64,000 nucleotides of DNA from Conchiformibius kuhniae DSM 17694 (lineage in GTDB: Bacteria; Pseudomonadota; Gammaproteobacteria; Burkholderiales; Neisseriaceae). The DNA is taken from NCBI RefSeq assembly GCF_000428785.1, contig NZ_AUAP01000001.1, positions 124,001 to 188,000 of the forward strand, given 5' to 3'. Under the pieces are notes generated by a model, which was not told the DNA's origin, searched no databases, and worked only from the letters and a program-made list of their open reading frames with translations. Below are positions 49,953 to 58,068 of this stretch, piece after piece (positions within the stretch are counted from its first letter, which is position 1; every line of letters starts with the position of its first letter). The translations under genes and the position numbers were made by a program.

Positions 49953-49978
49953 TGCCCGCACAACGCCGTCTGCGGGCA
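49953..49978 (+). promoter_or_regulatory. Hairpin in the rpmI leader
   Basis: TGCCCGCA and TGCGGGCA pair (8 bp) around CAACGCCGTC between infC and rpmI. L20 autoregulation of rpmI-rplT through leader RNA is known in E. coli and Bacillus; whether this hairpin takes part is not shown by sequence. Confidence 0.35.
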
Positions 49979-50078
49979 GACGTTTGTTGTTGGAAAGACG
50001 GCATAAAAGCGTGGTGTTTGGGTCAAGCATTGCTGCGGCAATCCCCTGATGCCTTATCAAATTTTACGGAGTTTTCCC

Positions 50079-50276
50079 ATGCCCAAAATGAAAACCAAGT
50101 CGGGCGCGAAAAAGCGCTTTAAAGTACTGGGTAACGGCGGTGTGAAACGCGCCCATGCGTTCAAACGCCATATCCTGACCAAAAAAACCACCAAAACCAA
50201 ACGCCAATTGCGCGGCACCACGATGGTGAACGAACGTGATTTGGCTTCTGTTGCCAAAATGTTGCCCTACGCTTAA
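50079..50276 (+). CDS. rpmI: 50S ribosomal protein L35
   Basis: A 65-aa basic ribosomal protein: MPKMKTKSGAKKRFKVLGNG, then KRAHAFKRHILTKK and LASVAKMLPYA. Length and termini match the family. ACGGAG lies about 8 bases upstream of the ATG. Part of infC-rpmI-rplT. Confidence 0.96.
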   Translation: MPKMKTKSGAKKRFKVLGNGGVKRAHAFKRHILTKKTTKTKRQLRGTTMVNERDLASVAKMLPYA

Positions 50277-50289
50277 AGGAGTTTGAACC

Positions 50290-50649
50290 ATGCCTCGCGT
50301 AAAACGCGGTGTAACCGCCCGCGCCCGTCATAAAAAAGTCATCGCGCTTGCCAAAGGCTATCGCGGCCGCCGCAAAAACGTTTACCGCATCGCCAAACAG
50401 GCGGTGATGAAAGCCGGTCAATATGCGTACCGCGACCGCCGCCAACGCAAACGCCAGTTCCGCCAGTTGTGGATTGCCCGTATCAATGCGGGTGCGCGTT
50501 TGCACGGCTTGTCGTACAGCAAGTTCATGAACGGTCTGAAACGCGCCGCCATCGAGCTGGACCGCAAAGTGTTGGCGGATTTGGCGGTGTTTGACAAAGC
50601 CGCATTCGCGCAGTTGGTGGAAAAAGCCAAAGCGGCTTTGGCTGCTTGA
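50290..50649 (+). CDS. rplT: 50S ribosomal protein L20
   Basis: A 119-aa early-assembly protein of the large subunit: MPRVKRGVTARARHKKVIAL, AKGYRGRRKNVYRIAKQAV, WIARINAGARLHGLSYSKF. In E. coli it also represses its own operon. AAGGAG precedes the ATG, 13 bases after rpmI. Followed by a strong terminator. Confidence 0.97.
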   Translation: MPRVKRGVTARARHKKVIALAKGYRGRRKNVYRIAKQAVMKAGQYAYRDRRQRKRQFRQLWIARINAGARLHGLSYSKFMNGLKRAAIELDRKVLADLAVFDKAAFAQLVEKAKAALAA

Positions 50650-50667
50650 GTTTTTCCAGATGATGTG

Positions 50668-50704
50668 AAACAGGAAACTTTCAACGGGAGGTTTCCTGTT
50701 TTTT
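50668..50704 (+). terminator. Terminator of infC-rpmI-rplT
   Basis: AAACAGGAAAC and GTTTCCTGTTT form an 11-bp stem around a 12-base loop, then TTTT. Confidence 0.88.
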
Positions 50705-50708
50705 GCCG

Positions 50709-50963
50709 TTATGGTTGGGGGCGGAAGGTTTCAAGTTGTTGATGTGTCAGGCGTTTGCTTGTGCCGTAAGCGCGTCCGTCGCTGTAAAAGTCTTGTACGG
50801 TGTATTGTTGGCGGGCGTGGGCTTTGAGTATTTTGCGGTAGTAGCCGCCTTTGACGGGTGCATCGGCGGCTTGTCCGTGTGCGTCAAAATAAATATCGCC
50901 GGGCAGGGCGGTTTGGCAGGCGCACAGGGCAAGCAGCAGGGCGGGGGAAAAACGGGCGGGCAT
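50709..50963 (-). CDS. Small lipoprotein of unknown function
   Basis: An 84-aa protein with a short signal and lipobox (MPARFSPALLLALCAC; cleavage before Cys16). A mature domain of about 68 residues follows: DIYFDAHGQAADAPVKGGYY, RKILKAHARQQYTVQDFYSD, GRAYGTSKRLTHQQL. AAGGAACC precedes the ATG at 50963. The frame continues upstream, but that part is repeat-element sequence. I do not recognise a named family. Convergent with rplT. Confidence 0.72.
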   Translation of the reverse strand: MPARFSPALLLALCACQTALPGDIYFDAHGQAADAPVKGGYYRKILKAHARQQYTVQDFYSDGRAYGTSKRLTHQQLETFRPQP

Positions 50964-51053
50964 GATGGGTTCCTTATGGTTGGGTTGGGGAGAAAAAATC
51001 TTTCGGCAGATAGGGGAAACATTATATAATAACGATTTGGGCGGCGGGTGTTT

Positions 51054-51251
51054 GGGGTGTGCCGTCAATGAACCGAAAAACCTTTGCACCGTCATTTCCG
51101 TGCAGGCGGGAATGCAAAACAAATTCCCACAAACCTTGATAAAATATTGCTTGCAGGTTATCGGACGGTGGATTCCCACCTGCGCGGGAATGACGGCGTG
51201 TTTTTGTATTTCACTGATTTTCAATGGGAAAATTTAAATGACGGCACGCTC
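51054..51251 (+). mobile_element. MITE-like element upstream of tsaE, copy 16
   Basis: Left end GGGGTGTGCCGTCAATGAAC, two dRS3-type palindromes with single changes (ATTTCC and ATTCCCACC variants), the ACCTTGATAAAATATTGC block, and right end AAATTTAAATGACGGCACGC. It makes up most of the 325-bp space between the lipoprotein gene and tsaE. Confidence 0.83.
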
Positions 51252-51288
51252 GGTGGGGCGACGGGGCGGTCGATGTTGAAAGAAGCTG

Positions 51289-51750
51289 ATGGCGCAACCG
51301 AATATTTTTCTTGCCGATGAAGCGGCGGCAACGGCGTTTGCACGGTCGTGGTCGCCCGTGTTGTCCGCGCCGTGCGTGGTGTATTTGCAGGGCGGTTTGG
51401 GTGCGGGCAAAACCACGTTTGCGCGGGCGCTGCTGCACGGCATGGGGCATGCCGGCGCGGTCAAAAGCCCGACTTATGCGCTGGTGGAAAGCTATGTTTT
51501 GGCAGGAAAAACCGTGCATCATTTTGATTTGTACCGCTTCGCTTCGCCCGATGAGTGGGACGATGCGGGTTTGGGCGAATTGTTTGCGCCCGATTGCGTG
51601 TGTTTGATTGAGTGGCCGCAGCAGGGCGGGGCATTGGTGCCGGCGGCGGATTTGGTTTTTGAATTTTTCGTGTGCGGACAGGGGCGCAACTGCCTTGTGT
51701 CGGCACGCAGCGAACAAGGTAAACGGAGCTTGGATTTATGGCAAAATTGA
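51289..51750 (+). CDS. tsaE: tRNA threonylcarbamoyladenosine biosynthesis ATPase TsaE
   Basis: A 153-aa P-loop ATPase that works with TsaB and TsaD to make t6A at position 37 of ANN-decoding tRNAs. It has Walker A VVYLQGGLGAGKTTFARALL (residues about 30-49), VKSPTYALVESY, VHHFDLYRF and LIEWPQQGG. Its end overlaps the amiC start by 13 bases, the usual tsaE-amiC arrangement. Confidence 0.94.
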   Translation: MAQPNIFLADEAAATAFARSWSPVLSAPCVVYLQGGLGAGKTTFARALLHGMGHAGAVKSPTYALVESYVLAGKTVHHFDLYRFASPDEWDDAGLGELFAPDCVCLIEWPQQGGALVPAADLVFEFFVCGQGRNCLVSARSEQGKRSLDLWQN

Positions 51751-52934
51751 GTCGGCGTGTGTTGTTGGGGGCATCGGCGGGCGGTTTGTTGGTGATGGCG
51801 TTGGGCAGCCGTGCGGCGGGCAACCGTTTTGTGGCGGTGCGCATTGCTTCCGATAGAAGCTATACCCGTGTCAGCGTGGAAGCAGACGGCAAACTGCGCT
51901 ACAAATATTTTATGCTGGAAAATCCCTACCGCTTGGTTGTCGATGTGGAAGATGCGGATTTGAATCCGGTTTTGGGCAATATGGCGGGCAAGCTGCCGGC
52001 AAACGACCCCTACATCGCCAACATCCGCACCGCGCAAAAAGACGGCAACACCGTGCGCATCGTGTTTGATTTGAAACGGCGGGTGTTGCCCAAAGTGTTC
52101 GGTTTGCAGCCCGAGGGCGATGTCAAACACCGCTTGGTGGTGGATTTGTATCCTGTGGCGGTGGCGGCGAAGCCGGGCGACCCGATTCGGGCGTTTTGGG
52201 ACAGCCGCAAACCGGCCGCCGATGCGCCGGCCGTCAAGCGCGACCGCCGTCCTTTGGTGATGCTCGACCCCGGACACGGCGGCAAAGACCCCGGCGCCAT
52301 CGGGCGCAACACCCGGATTCGTGAAAAAGACATTGCCCTGCACATTGCCAGGGAAACCAAAAAACTCTTGGAAGCGTCAGGTTATCAGGTTTTGATGATC
52401 CGTAACAGCGACATCTTCATTCCCGTGCCGGAACGCCCCGTATTGGCGCAGAAAGCCAAAGCCGACTTATTTGTGTCGATTCATGCAGACTCGGTGGAAA
52501 GCAGTGAACCGCGTGGCGGCGGCGTGTATGTGTTGAGCCAAAAAGGGGCGAGCAGTGCGGCTGCGGCACTGCTGGCAGCAAACGAAAATGCCGCAGGCAG
52601 CATCGGCGGCGTCAATATGGGGGGCAACAAAGACGTCAATCAAGTATTGATGAACATGGTGCAAACGCAAACCATCAACGACAGCAAACGTTTGGCGCGT
52701 TTCGTACTCAACCAGATGAGCAAACACAACAAAATGAAAAACGAAGTCCAATATGCCGGTTTCGGCGTATTGCGCGCGCCCGATGTGCCGGCCATCTTAA
52801 TCGAAACCGCCTTTTTGTCCAACCCGCAAGACGAAGCCCTGCTCAACAGCGAGGCGTTCCGCCGCAAAGTTGCCCATGCCATTGCCAACGGCGTAAAACA
52901 GTATTTGGGCGTGGCGGTGTTGGCAAGACGTTGA
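51738..52934 (+). CDS. amiC: Tat-exported N-acetylmuramoyl-L-alanine amidase AmiC
   Basis: A 398-aa cell-separation amidase. The twin-arginine signal (SRRVLLGASAGGLLVMALGS) is followed by an AMIN domain (RVSVEADGKLRYKYFMLENP, LVVDLYPV) for septal targeting. The zinc-dependent Amidase_3 domain has VMLDPGHGGKDPGAIG (His), RNSDIFIPVPER, LFVSIHADS (His), and ILIETAFLSNPQDE (catalytic Glu). In Neisseria AmiC acts with NlpD to split septal peptidoglycan. Starts inside the end of tsaE. Confidence 0.95.
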   Translation: MAKLSRRVLLGASAGGLLVMALGSRAAGNRFVAVRIASDRSYTRVSVEADGKLRYKYFMLENPYRLVVDVEDADLNPVLGNMAGKLPANDPYIANIRTAQKDGNTVRIVFDLKRRVLPKVFGLQPEGDVKHRLVVDLYPVAVAAKPGDPIRAFWDSRKPAADAPAVKRDRRPLVMLDPGHGGKDPGAIGRNTRIREKDIALHIARETKKLLEASGYQVLMIRNSDIFIPVPERPVLAQKAKADLFVSIHADSVESSEPRGGGVYVLSQKGASSAAAALLAANENAAGSIGGVNMGGNKDVNQVLMNMVQTQTINDSKRLARFVLNQMSKHNKMKNEVQYAGFGVLRAPDVPAILIETAFLSNPQDEALLNSEAFRRKVAHAIANGVKQYLGVAVLARR

Positions 52935-52952
52935 TTGAGCACATTGCTTCAT

Positions 52953-52985
52953 GCCCTGTCGGGTGCGGACACCGGCAGGGCGTAT
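52953..52985 (+). terminator. Terminator after amiC
   Basis: GCCCTGTCGG and CCGGCAGGGC form a 10-bp stem (one G-T) around a 9-base loop, then GTATTGTTT. Confidence 0.6.
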
Positions 52986-53012
52986 TGTTTGCCCGCATCA
53001 ACAACAAGGGAT

Positions 53013-53119
53013 ATGGTTAAAATGCTTTATTTTCCATACGGCGTTGGCTCGCCTTGCCGTATTATTCATACTGTTTGCGGCTCGCCGCCTTGTATGAACA
53101 ATAAATCATTTCAACCATA
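53013..53119. repeat. 107-bp imperfect inverted-repeat element
   Basis: Arms ATGGTTAAAATGCTTTATTT and (reverse complement of the other side) ATGGTTGAAATGATTTATTG pair with few mismatches, extended by CATAC on each side. The inside, ACGGCGTTGGCTCGCCTTGC ... CTGTTTGCGGCTCGCCGCCT, resembles a common meningococcal intergenic repeat associated with Correia elements (GTTGGCTCGCCTTAGC ... CTGTCTGCGGCTTCGTCGCC, from memory). Unrelated to the dRS3 elements. Lies between amiC and hpnD. Confidence 0.6.
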
Positions 53120-53173
53120 ACGCGCTCCGCTCCCTGTTTCGTGAATCAAAACAAACAAATAAACCAACCCATC

Positions 53174-54025
53174 ATGACTCCGATAGCCTATTGCCGCCGC
53201 AAAGCCCGCGAAAGCGGTTCGAGCTTTTTGGCGGCATTTTGTTTTTTGTCTGCCGAAAAAAAAGACGCATTAACCGTATTGTATGCCTACTGCCGCGAAT
53301 TGGACGACGCGGTAGACGATTGCAGCGATGCCCAAGTTGCCAAAACCGTCTTGGCGTGGTGGCGCAGCGATGCCGCCAAAATTTTTGCCGCCGGTCAAAC
53401 CCCCGAACACCCCGTCAATCAGGCCTTGCAAAGCGTATCGGCGCAATTTGCCCTGCCCGAAGACGAATTGACCGAAATCATCAACGGCATGGAAATGGAT
53501 TTGCACCACGTCCGCTATGCCGAATTTGATGATTTGAAATACTATTGCTACCGCGTGGCGGGCGTGGTCGGGCGTTTGATTGCGCGGATTCTCGGCTTTC
53601 GCGACCCGCAAACACTGGCGTATGCGGAAACCTTGGGCTTGGCACTGCAACTGACCAACATCATTCGCGATGTTGGCGAAGATGCGCGTAAAGGACGGAT
53701 TTATCTGCCCATGTCGGAACTGCAGCGATTCAACGTCCCCGCCCAAACGATTTTGTCGGCAACGCCCACGCCCGCGTTTGCCGAATTGATGGCGTTTCAA
53801 ATCGACCGTGCCGGACAAACCTATCGCGAAGCCTTGGCTTTGTTGCCGGAATGCGACCGCAAAGCGCAAAAAGCGGGCTTGGTGATGGGCGGGATTTACC
53901 ACGCGCTGTTGCAGGAAATCCGCTTGGACGGTGGAGAAAACGTGTTGAAATACAAGATTAAAATCCCCAATCCGCGCAAAATGCGTTTGGCATTGAAAAT
54001 CTGGCTGTGCGGGTTTGCGCCGTGA
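53174..54025 (+). CDS. hpnD: Presqualene diphosphate synthase HpnD
   Basis: Squalene/phytoene-synthase family, 283 aa; joins two farnesyl diphosphates into presqualene diphosphate. The two Asp-rich metal sites are AYCRELDDAVDDCSD (near residue 45) and QLTNIIRDVGEDARKGRIYL (near 165). YCYRVAGVVGRL lies between. ATG 53174 (MTPIAYCRRKARE) fits the family better than an upstream GTG. Coupled to hpnE through a GTGA overlap. Confidence 0.93.
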   Translation: MTPIAYCRRKARESGSSFLAAFCFLSAEKKDALTVLYAYCRELDDAVDDCSDAQVAKTVLAWWRSDAAKIFAAGQTPEHPVNQALQSVSAQFALPEDELTEIINGMEMDLHHVRYAEFDDLKYYCYRVAGVVGRLIARILGFRDPQTLAYAETLGLALQLTNIIRDVGEDARKGRIYLPMSELQRFNVPAQTILSATPTPAFAELMAFQIDRAGQTYREALALLPECDRKAQKAGLVMGGIYHALLQEIRLDGGENVLKYKIKIPNPRKMRLALKIWLCGFAP

Positions 54026-55329
54026 AGCGGCGGGCAAGGGTGGCGGTGGTCGGTGCGGGTTGGGCGGGCTTGGCGGCGGCGGCAAACTTGGCGGACAACG
54101 CCGATGTGGTGCTGTTTGAAGCGGGGCGCACGGCGGGCGGACGGGCGCGGACGGTGGCATCGCGCAACGGTTTTTCCTTTTTGGACAACGGTCAGCATTT
54201 ATTATTGGGCGCGTATCACGGCGTGTTTGACTTATTGCGGCGCGTGGGTGCGGAAACGGCTCACCGGCGCGAAGCGATGAATTGGCAGATGCACGGGGGC
54301 ATGAAGCTGCACACCGCGCCCCTGCCCGCGCCCCTGCATTTGCTGTGGGGCGTGTTGTTTGCCCGAAATCTGCCCGCACACCGCAAATACGGGCTGTTGC
54401 GCCACATGCGGGCTTTGCGGCATTGGCACAAAAATGGCTTGCCCGACCAAACGGTTGGCGAATGGTTGCGGGCGCGGCAGGTGTGCGCGGCATCGGTGGC
54501 GCAGTTTTGGCAACCTTTGGTGTTGGCGGCGTTGAACACGCCCGTGCAAACCGCCAGCCTGCGGGTGCTGGCAAACGTGTTGGCAGATGGGGTGTGGCGC
54601 AAGCGCGGCGACAGCGATTTTTGTTTGCCGAATCGGGATTTGGGCGCGTTTTTTGTCGAACCCGTGCTGCGTTATCTGGTCGCGCACGGCGGTGAATTTG
54701 TGCCGCAATGCCGCATCGGACGGCTGCGGCGCGATGATGACGGCGCGTACCGCTTGGCAGGACGCACATTTGATGCGGCGGTGCTTGCCGTTGCGCCGCA
54801 ACACCTTGCCGCGCTGTTGCCCGAAGCCCTGTTTGCGCCGCACGCAGACACCTTCGCCGCCATGCGCCACCATGCCATCACCACCGTGTACCTGCGTTAC
54901 CGCGAGCGCGTGCGCCTGCCCGCCGTGATGACGGGCGTGTCGGACGGCACGGCACATTGGCTGATTGACCGTAGCCGTTTGAACGGTGCGAACGAAATCG
55001 CCGCCGTCATCAGCGTGTCGGAGCAATACGGCATCGATGCGCCCGGGCAGTGGTACGAACGGGTGTGTGCCGATGTGCGCCGTGTGTGTCCGCAGCTTGG
55101 AGAAGCCGTTGCCCATCAGGTGATTACCGAAAAACGCGCCACCGTTGCCGCCGAAGCGGGACGGGTGCTGCCCGATGTGTCGGCGTGGCGGGCGCAGGGG
55201 CTGTATGCGGCGGGCGACTGGCTGCACCCGCGTTATCCCGCCACTTTGGAAGCGGCGGTGCAAAGCGGCAGCGAAGCGGCACGGCAGTGCTTGCACGATT
55301 GGGGCGTGCGTGCGGACGCTGCGTTTTGA
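54022..55329 (+). CDS. hpnE: Hydroxysqualene dehydroxylase HpnE
   Basis: FAD-dependent amine-oxidase-like enzyme of about 435 aa that converts hydroxysqualene to squalene in the HpnCDE route. It has VAVVGAGWAGLAAAANLADN (FAD site), EAGRTAGGRART, FSFLDNGQHLLLGAY, and AALNTPVQTASLRVLANVL. The C-terminal GLYAAGDWLHPRYPATLEAA (second FAD motif) follows. The GTG at 54022 overlaps the hpnD stop. hpnC, the middle enzyme, is not present here. Confidence 0.92.
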   Translation: MKRRARVAVVGAGWAGLAAAANLADNADVVLFEAGRTAGGRARTVASRNGFSFLDNGQHLLLGAYHGVFDLLRRVGAETAHRREAMNWQMHGGMKLHTAPLPAPLHLLWGVLFARNLPAHRKYGLLRHMRALRHWHKNGLPDQTVGEWLRARQVCAASVAQFWQPLVLAALNTPVQTASLRVLANVLADGVWRKRGDSDFCLPNRDLGAFFVEPVLRYLVAHGGEFVPQCRIGRLRRDDDGAYRLAGRTFDAAVLAVAPQHLAALLPEALFAPHADTFAAMRHHAITTVYLRYRERVRLPAVMTGVSDGTAHWLIDRSRLNGANEIAAVISVSEQYGIDAPGQWYERVCADVRRVCPQLGEAVAHQVITEKRATVAAEAGRVLPDVSAWRAQGLYAAGDWLHPRYPATLEAAVQSGSEAARQCLHDWGVRADAAF

Positions 55330-55423
55330 TGGATTTTGTTGGTTTGCATTGAAAAAATTTTCATGACGGCACGCATTTTTTATTGCCATTGATGGCGGGG
55401 CTGCCAACCGAAAGGAGATTTTG

Positions 55424-56143
55424 ATGAACAGTTTGAACGGCCGAAACATTCTGATTACCGGCGCATCGCAAGGCTTGGGCGAACAGGTGGCAAAAGCCTG
55501 TGCGGCGGCGGGCGCAACGGTGATTTTGACGGCGCGGCGTCAGAAAAAATTGGAACAGGTGTATGACGATATTGTCGCAAGCGGCGCACCCGAGCCGTTT
55601 GCGGTGTGCTTTGATTTGGCATCTGCCGAAGAAGAGGGCTTTGCCCAGTTGGCGCAAACCGTTGCCCTTGCCACCGAAGGGCGTTTGGACGGCGTGGTGC
55701 ATTGTGCCGCGTATTTTGACGCGTTGTCGCCGTTGGATTGCCAAACCGTTGCCGCATGGGTGAAGCAATACCGTGTCAATGCGGTTGCGCCGATGGGTTT
55801 GACGCGGGCGTTGCTGCCGGTGCTGCGGGCATCGTCCGATGCTTCGGTGGTGTTTGTGGGGGAAAGTCATGGCGAACGCCCGCAGGCGTATTGGGGCGGT
55901 TTCGGTGCGTCCAAAGCGGCGTTGAATTATTTGTGCAAGGCGGTGGCGGACGAGTGGGAACGTTTTCCGAATTTGCGTGCCAATGTGCTGGTGCCCGGAC
56001 GCATCAATTCGCCGCAGCGTGTGCGTTCCCACCCCGGCGAAGCGGCGCGGGAGCGCAGGGACATGGGCGAAATCATGCCCGATTTTGTGTATTGGCTGGG
56101 GGCGGACAGTCGCGGACGCAGTGGCGAAATCGTTTATTTGTAA
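55424..56143 (+). CDS. YciK-like short-chain dehydrogenase, active-site Tyr replaced
   Basis: A 239-aa SDR protein. It has LNGRNILITGASQGLGEQVA (cofactor loop TGxxxGxG), LTARRQKKLEQV, GVVHCAAYFDALSPL, and RVNAVAPMGLTRALLPVL. VVFVGES follows. The usual YxxxK active site reads FGASK (YWGGFGASKAALNYL), so the catalytic Tyr is Phe. The C-terminus IMPDFVYWLGADSRGRSGEI matches E. coli YciK. Activity as a dehydrogenase is therefore doubtful. AAAGGAG precedes the ATG at 55424. Ends in a terminator shared with pgm. Confidence 0.88.
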   Translation: MNSLNGRNILITGASQGLGEQVAKACAAAGATVILTARRQKKLEQVYDDIVASGAPEPFAVCFDLASAEEEGFAQLAQTVALATEGRLDGVVHCAAYFDALSPLDCQTVAAWVKQYRVNAVAPMGLTRALLPVLRASSDASVVFVGESHGERPQAYWGGFGASKAALNYLCKAVADEWERFPNLRANVLVPGRINSPQRVRSHPGEAARERRDMGEIMPDFVYWLGADSRGRSGEIVYL

Positions 56144-56147
56144 ATGC

Positions 56148-56177
56148 AACGGCGCGTGGTGAAACGCGCCGTTTTTG
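56148..56177. terminator. Terminator between the SDR gene and phosphoglucomutase
   Basis: AACGGCGCG and CGCGCCGTT form a 9-bp stem around TGGTGAAA, followed by TTTTG on the + strand; lies between convergent gene ends. Confidence 0.78.
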
Positions 56178-57842
56178 TCAGCAATCCTGTTTGCCGTAGG
56201 TGTCGCCGCGCAGCAGTTCGCGCAGGGCGGTTTCCAAATCCGTCAGGGTTTGCGTGGCGGCAAGCGGGGTGTCGCCGTGCGTGTCCAAGTAAAATTTGAC
56301 TTTGGGTTCGGTGCCGGAAGGGCGGACAATCAGGCGGTGTCCGCCCGCCAGTGTGAAAATCAGAATGTCGCTGCGGCGTTGCGTGTCTTGCAGCAGGTCT
56401 TCGCAGCCGGTAACGGCATGGCTGCCGAGCTGCGGCGGCGGGGTTTGGCGCAGCGATTGCATCAGTGCGGCGTTGTCGCGGCTGCGGACGGAAACCTGTG
56501 CGCTGGCATACGCGCCGAAACGGGCGGTAAACTCGGCGGCGTAGTCAGACAGGGTTTTGCCCTGTTGTTTCAAATGGTTTACCAAGTCCAAAAAGGCGAT
56601 GGCGGCGGAAATGCCGTCTTTGTCGCGCACCTTGTCGGGGTCGGCAAGGTAGCCCAGAGCTTCTTCAAAGCCGAACAGCAGATTGTCCACTTTGGCGATG
56701 TATTTGAATCCGGTCAGGGTTTCGGCGTAGTCCAAGCCGTATTCGGCGGCAATCCGCGCCAAGGCGGGGGTGGACACCAGCGAACAGGCGAGTGTGCCGG
56801 TGCGGTTTTCGGCGCGGGCGCGTTGGGCGGCGTGCCATGCCAGCCAGCAGCCGATGACGTTGCCGTGCAGGGTGTGCCATTGTCCCGCTTCATCGGGCAG
56901 GGCAACCGCCAAGCGGTCGGCATCGGGGTCGTTGGCGAGAATCAGCTCCGCACCGCTTTGGCATGCCAATGCTATTGCCAAATCGAGTGCGCCCGCTTCT
57001 TCGGGGTTGGGAAAACGCACGGTGGGAAACGCGCCGTCCGGTTCGCATTGTTCGGCAACCAGACGGGGCAGGGGCAGTTTGGCGGCTTGCAGCGTGTGCA
57101 GCAATACCTCCTTGCCCACGCCGTGCAGCGCGGTGTAAACGTAGTTCAGGGGCGCGGGCGGCGCGGTGGCGAGTTTGGCGGTGTCGCGCACGTATTCGGC
57201 AACGATATCATCGCCCAAAACGGTGTAATCGCGGCTGCGCGGCAGTTCGCGGATGTCGCCCTGTGCGGCGCGTTCAATCTGCGCGGCGATGTCGCGGTCG
57301 GCGGGGGCGACGATTTGTCCGCCGCCGTTGCTTTTGCCCAAATACACTTTGTAGCCGTTGTCTTCGGGCGGATTGTGGCTGGCGGTAACCATCACCGCGC
57401 CCGATGCGTCCAAACGGCGCAGCGCATACGCCAACACGGGCGTGGGCAGGGCGCGGGGCAGCAGCATGGTGTTGATGCCCGTACCTGCCATGATTTGTGC
57501 CGTGTCTTGCGCGAATACGGCGGAATTTTTGCGCCCGTCGTAGCCGATAACGATGCTCGGCACAGCGTCAAAATCACGCAGATACGCCGCTAAACCCGCC
57601 GCCGCCTGTGCCACCAGCACGCGGTTCATGCCCTGCGGGCCTGCCTGCAAACGCCCGCGCAAACCCGCCGTGCCAAATTGCAAACGCCCGTCAAACCGCG
57701 CTGCCAAGGTGTGTCGTGCTTGGGCGTCGCCGCCTTCGGCGTGTCCGATGAGTGCCGCCAGCTCGGCGCGGGTTTCGGCATCGGGGTCCTGTACCGCCCA
57801 ACGGCAGGCGCGGTCGAGCAAATCGAGCAAATTTTTGTCCAT
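56178..57842 (-). CDS. Phosphoglucomutase / phosphomannomutase family (PGM2-like)
   Basis: A 554-aa alpha-D-phosphohexomutase that interconverts hexose 1- and 6-phosphates. It has LQFGTAGLRGRLQAGPQGMN (N-terminal substrate loop), SIVIGYDGRKNS, the phosphoserine loop VMVTASHNPPEDNGYKVYLG (near residue 152), and the metal loop ILANDPDADRLAVA. LTGFKYIAKV, FGFEEALGYL and RPSGTEPKVKFYL follow. It may supply glucose 1-phosphate for the rfb pathway in this window (inference). Confidence 0.93.
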   Translation of the reverse strand: MDKNLLDLLDRACRWAVQDPDAETRAELAALIGHAEGGDAQARHTLAARFDGRLQFGTAGLRGRLQAGPQGMNRVLVAQAAAGLAAYLRDFDAVPSIVIGYDGRKNSAVFAQDTAQIMAGTGINTMLLPRALPTPVLAYALRRLDASGAVMVTASHNPPEDNGYKVYLGKSNGGGQIVAPADRDIAAQIERAAQGDIRELPRSRDYTVLGDDIVAEYVRDTAKLATAPPAPLNYVYTALHGVGKEVLLHTLQAAKLPLPRLVAEQCEPDGAFPTVRFPNPEEAGALDLAIALACQSGAELILANDPDADRLAVALPDEAGQWHTLHGNVIGCWLAWHAAQRARAENRTGTLACSLVSTPALARIAAEYGLDYAETLTGFKYIAKVDNLLFGFEEALGYLADPDKVRDKDGISAAIAFLDLVNHLKQQGKTLSDYAAEFTARFGAYASAQVSVRSRDNAALMQSLRQTPPPQLGSHAVTGCEDLLQDTQRRSDILIFTLAGGHRLIVRPSGTEPKVKFYLDTHGDTPLAATQTLTDLETALRELLRGDTYGKQDC

Positions 57843-57982
57843 ATCGTATCCTGAATCCGGTTGTGCAAATCAAACGCAAAGAAGCGGCCAACCGTGTGCC
57901 GCCGCCGCAGTGTATCAGAAAAACATCATTACCGTCAGCGCGGTTCGAGTCAATATCTTTGTTTGTTTTTACCCGATTTTAC

Positions 57983-58010
57983 TTGATTGGCACAAATCAT
58001 GTGGTAAAAT
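57983..58010 (+). promoter_or_regulatory. Predicted promoter of the secreted coiled-coil gene
   Basis: TTGATT (57983-57988) and TAAAAT (58005-58010) are 16 bases apart, with a TGG just before the -10. About 58 bases ahead of the start codon. The 57843-57980 stretch upstream shows no gene. Confidence 0.5.
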
Positions 58011-58068
58011 CCGCACAATTTAAAGAAACCCAACATTCCCGATTCAAACGCGAGGAAGAGGAACAACC

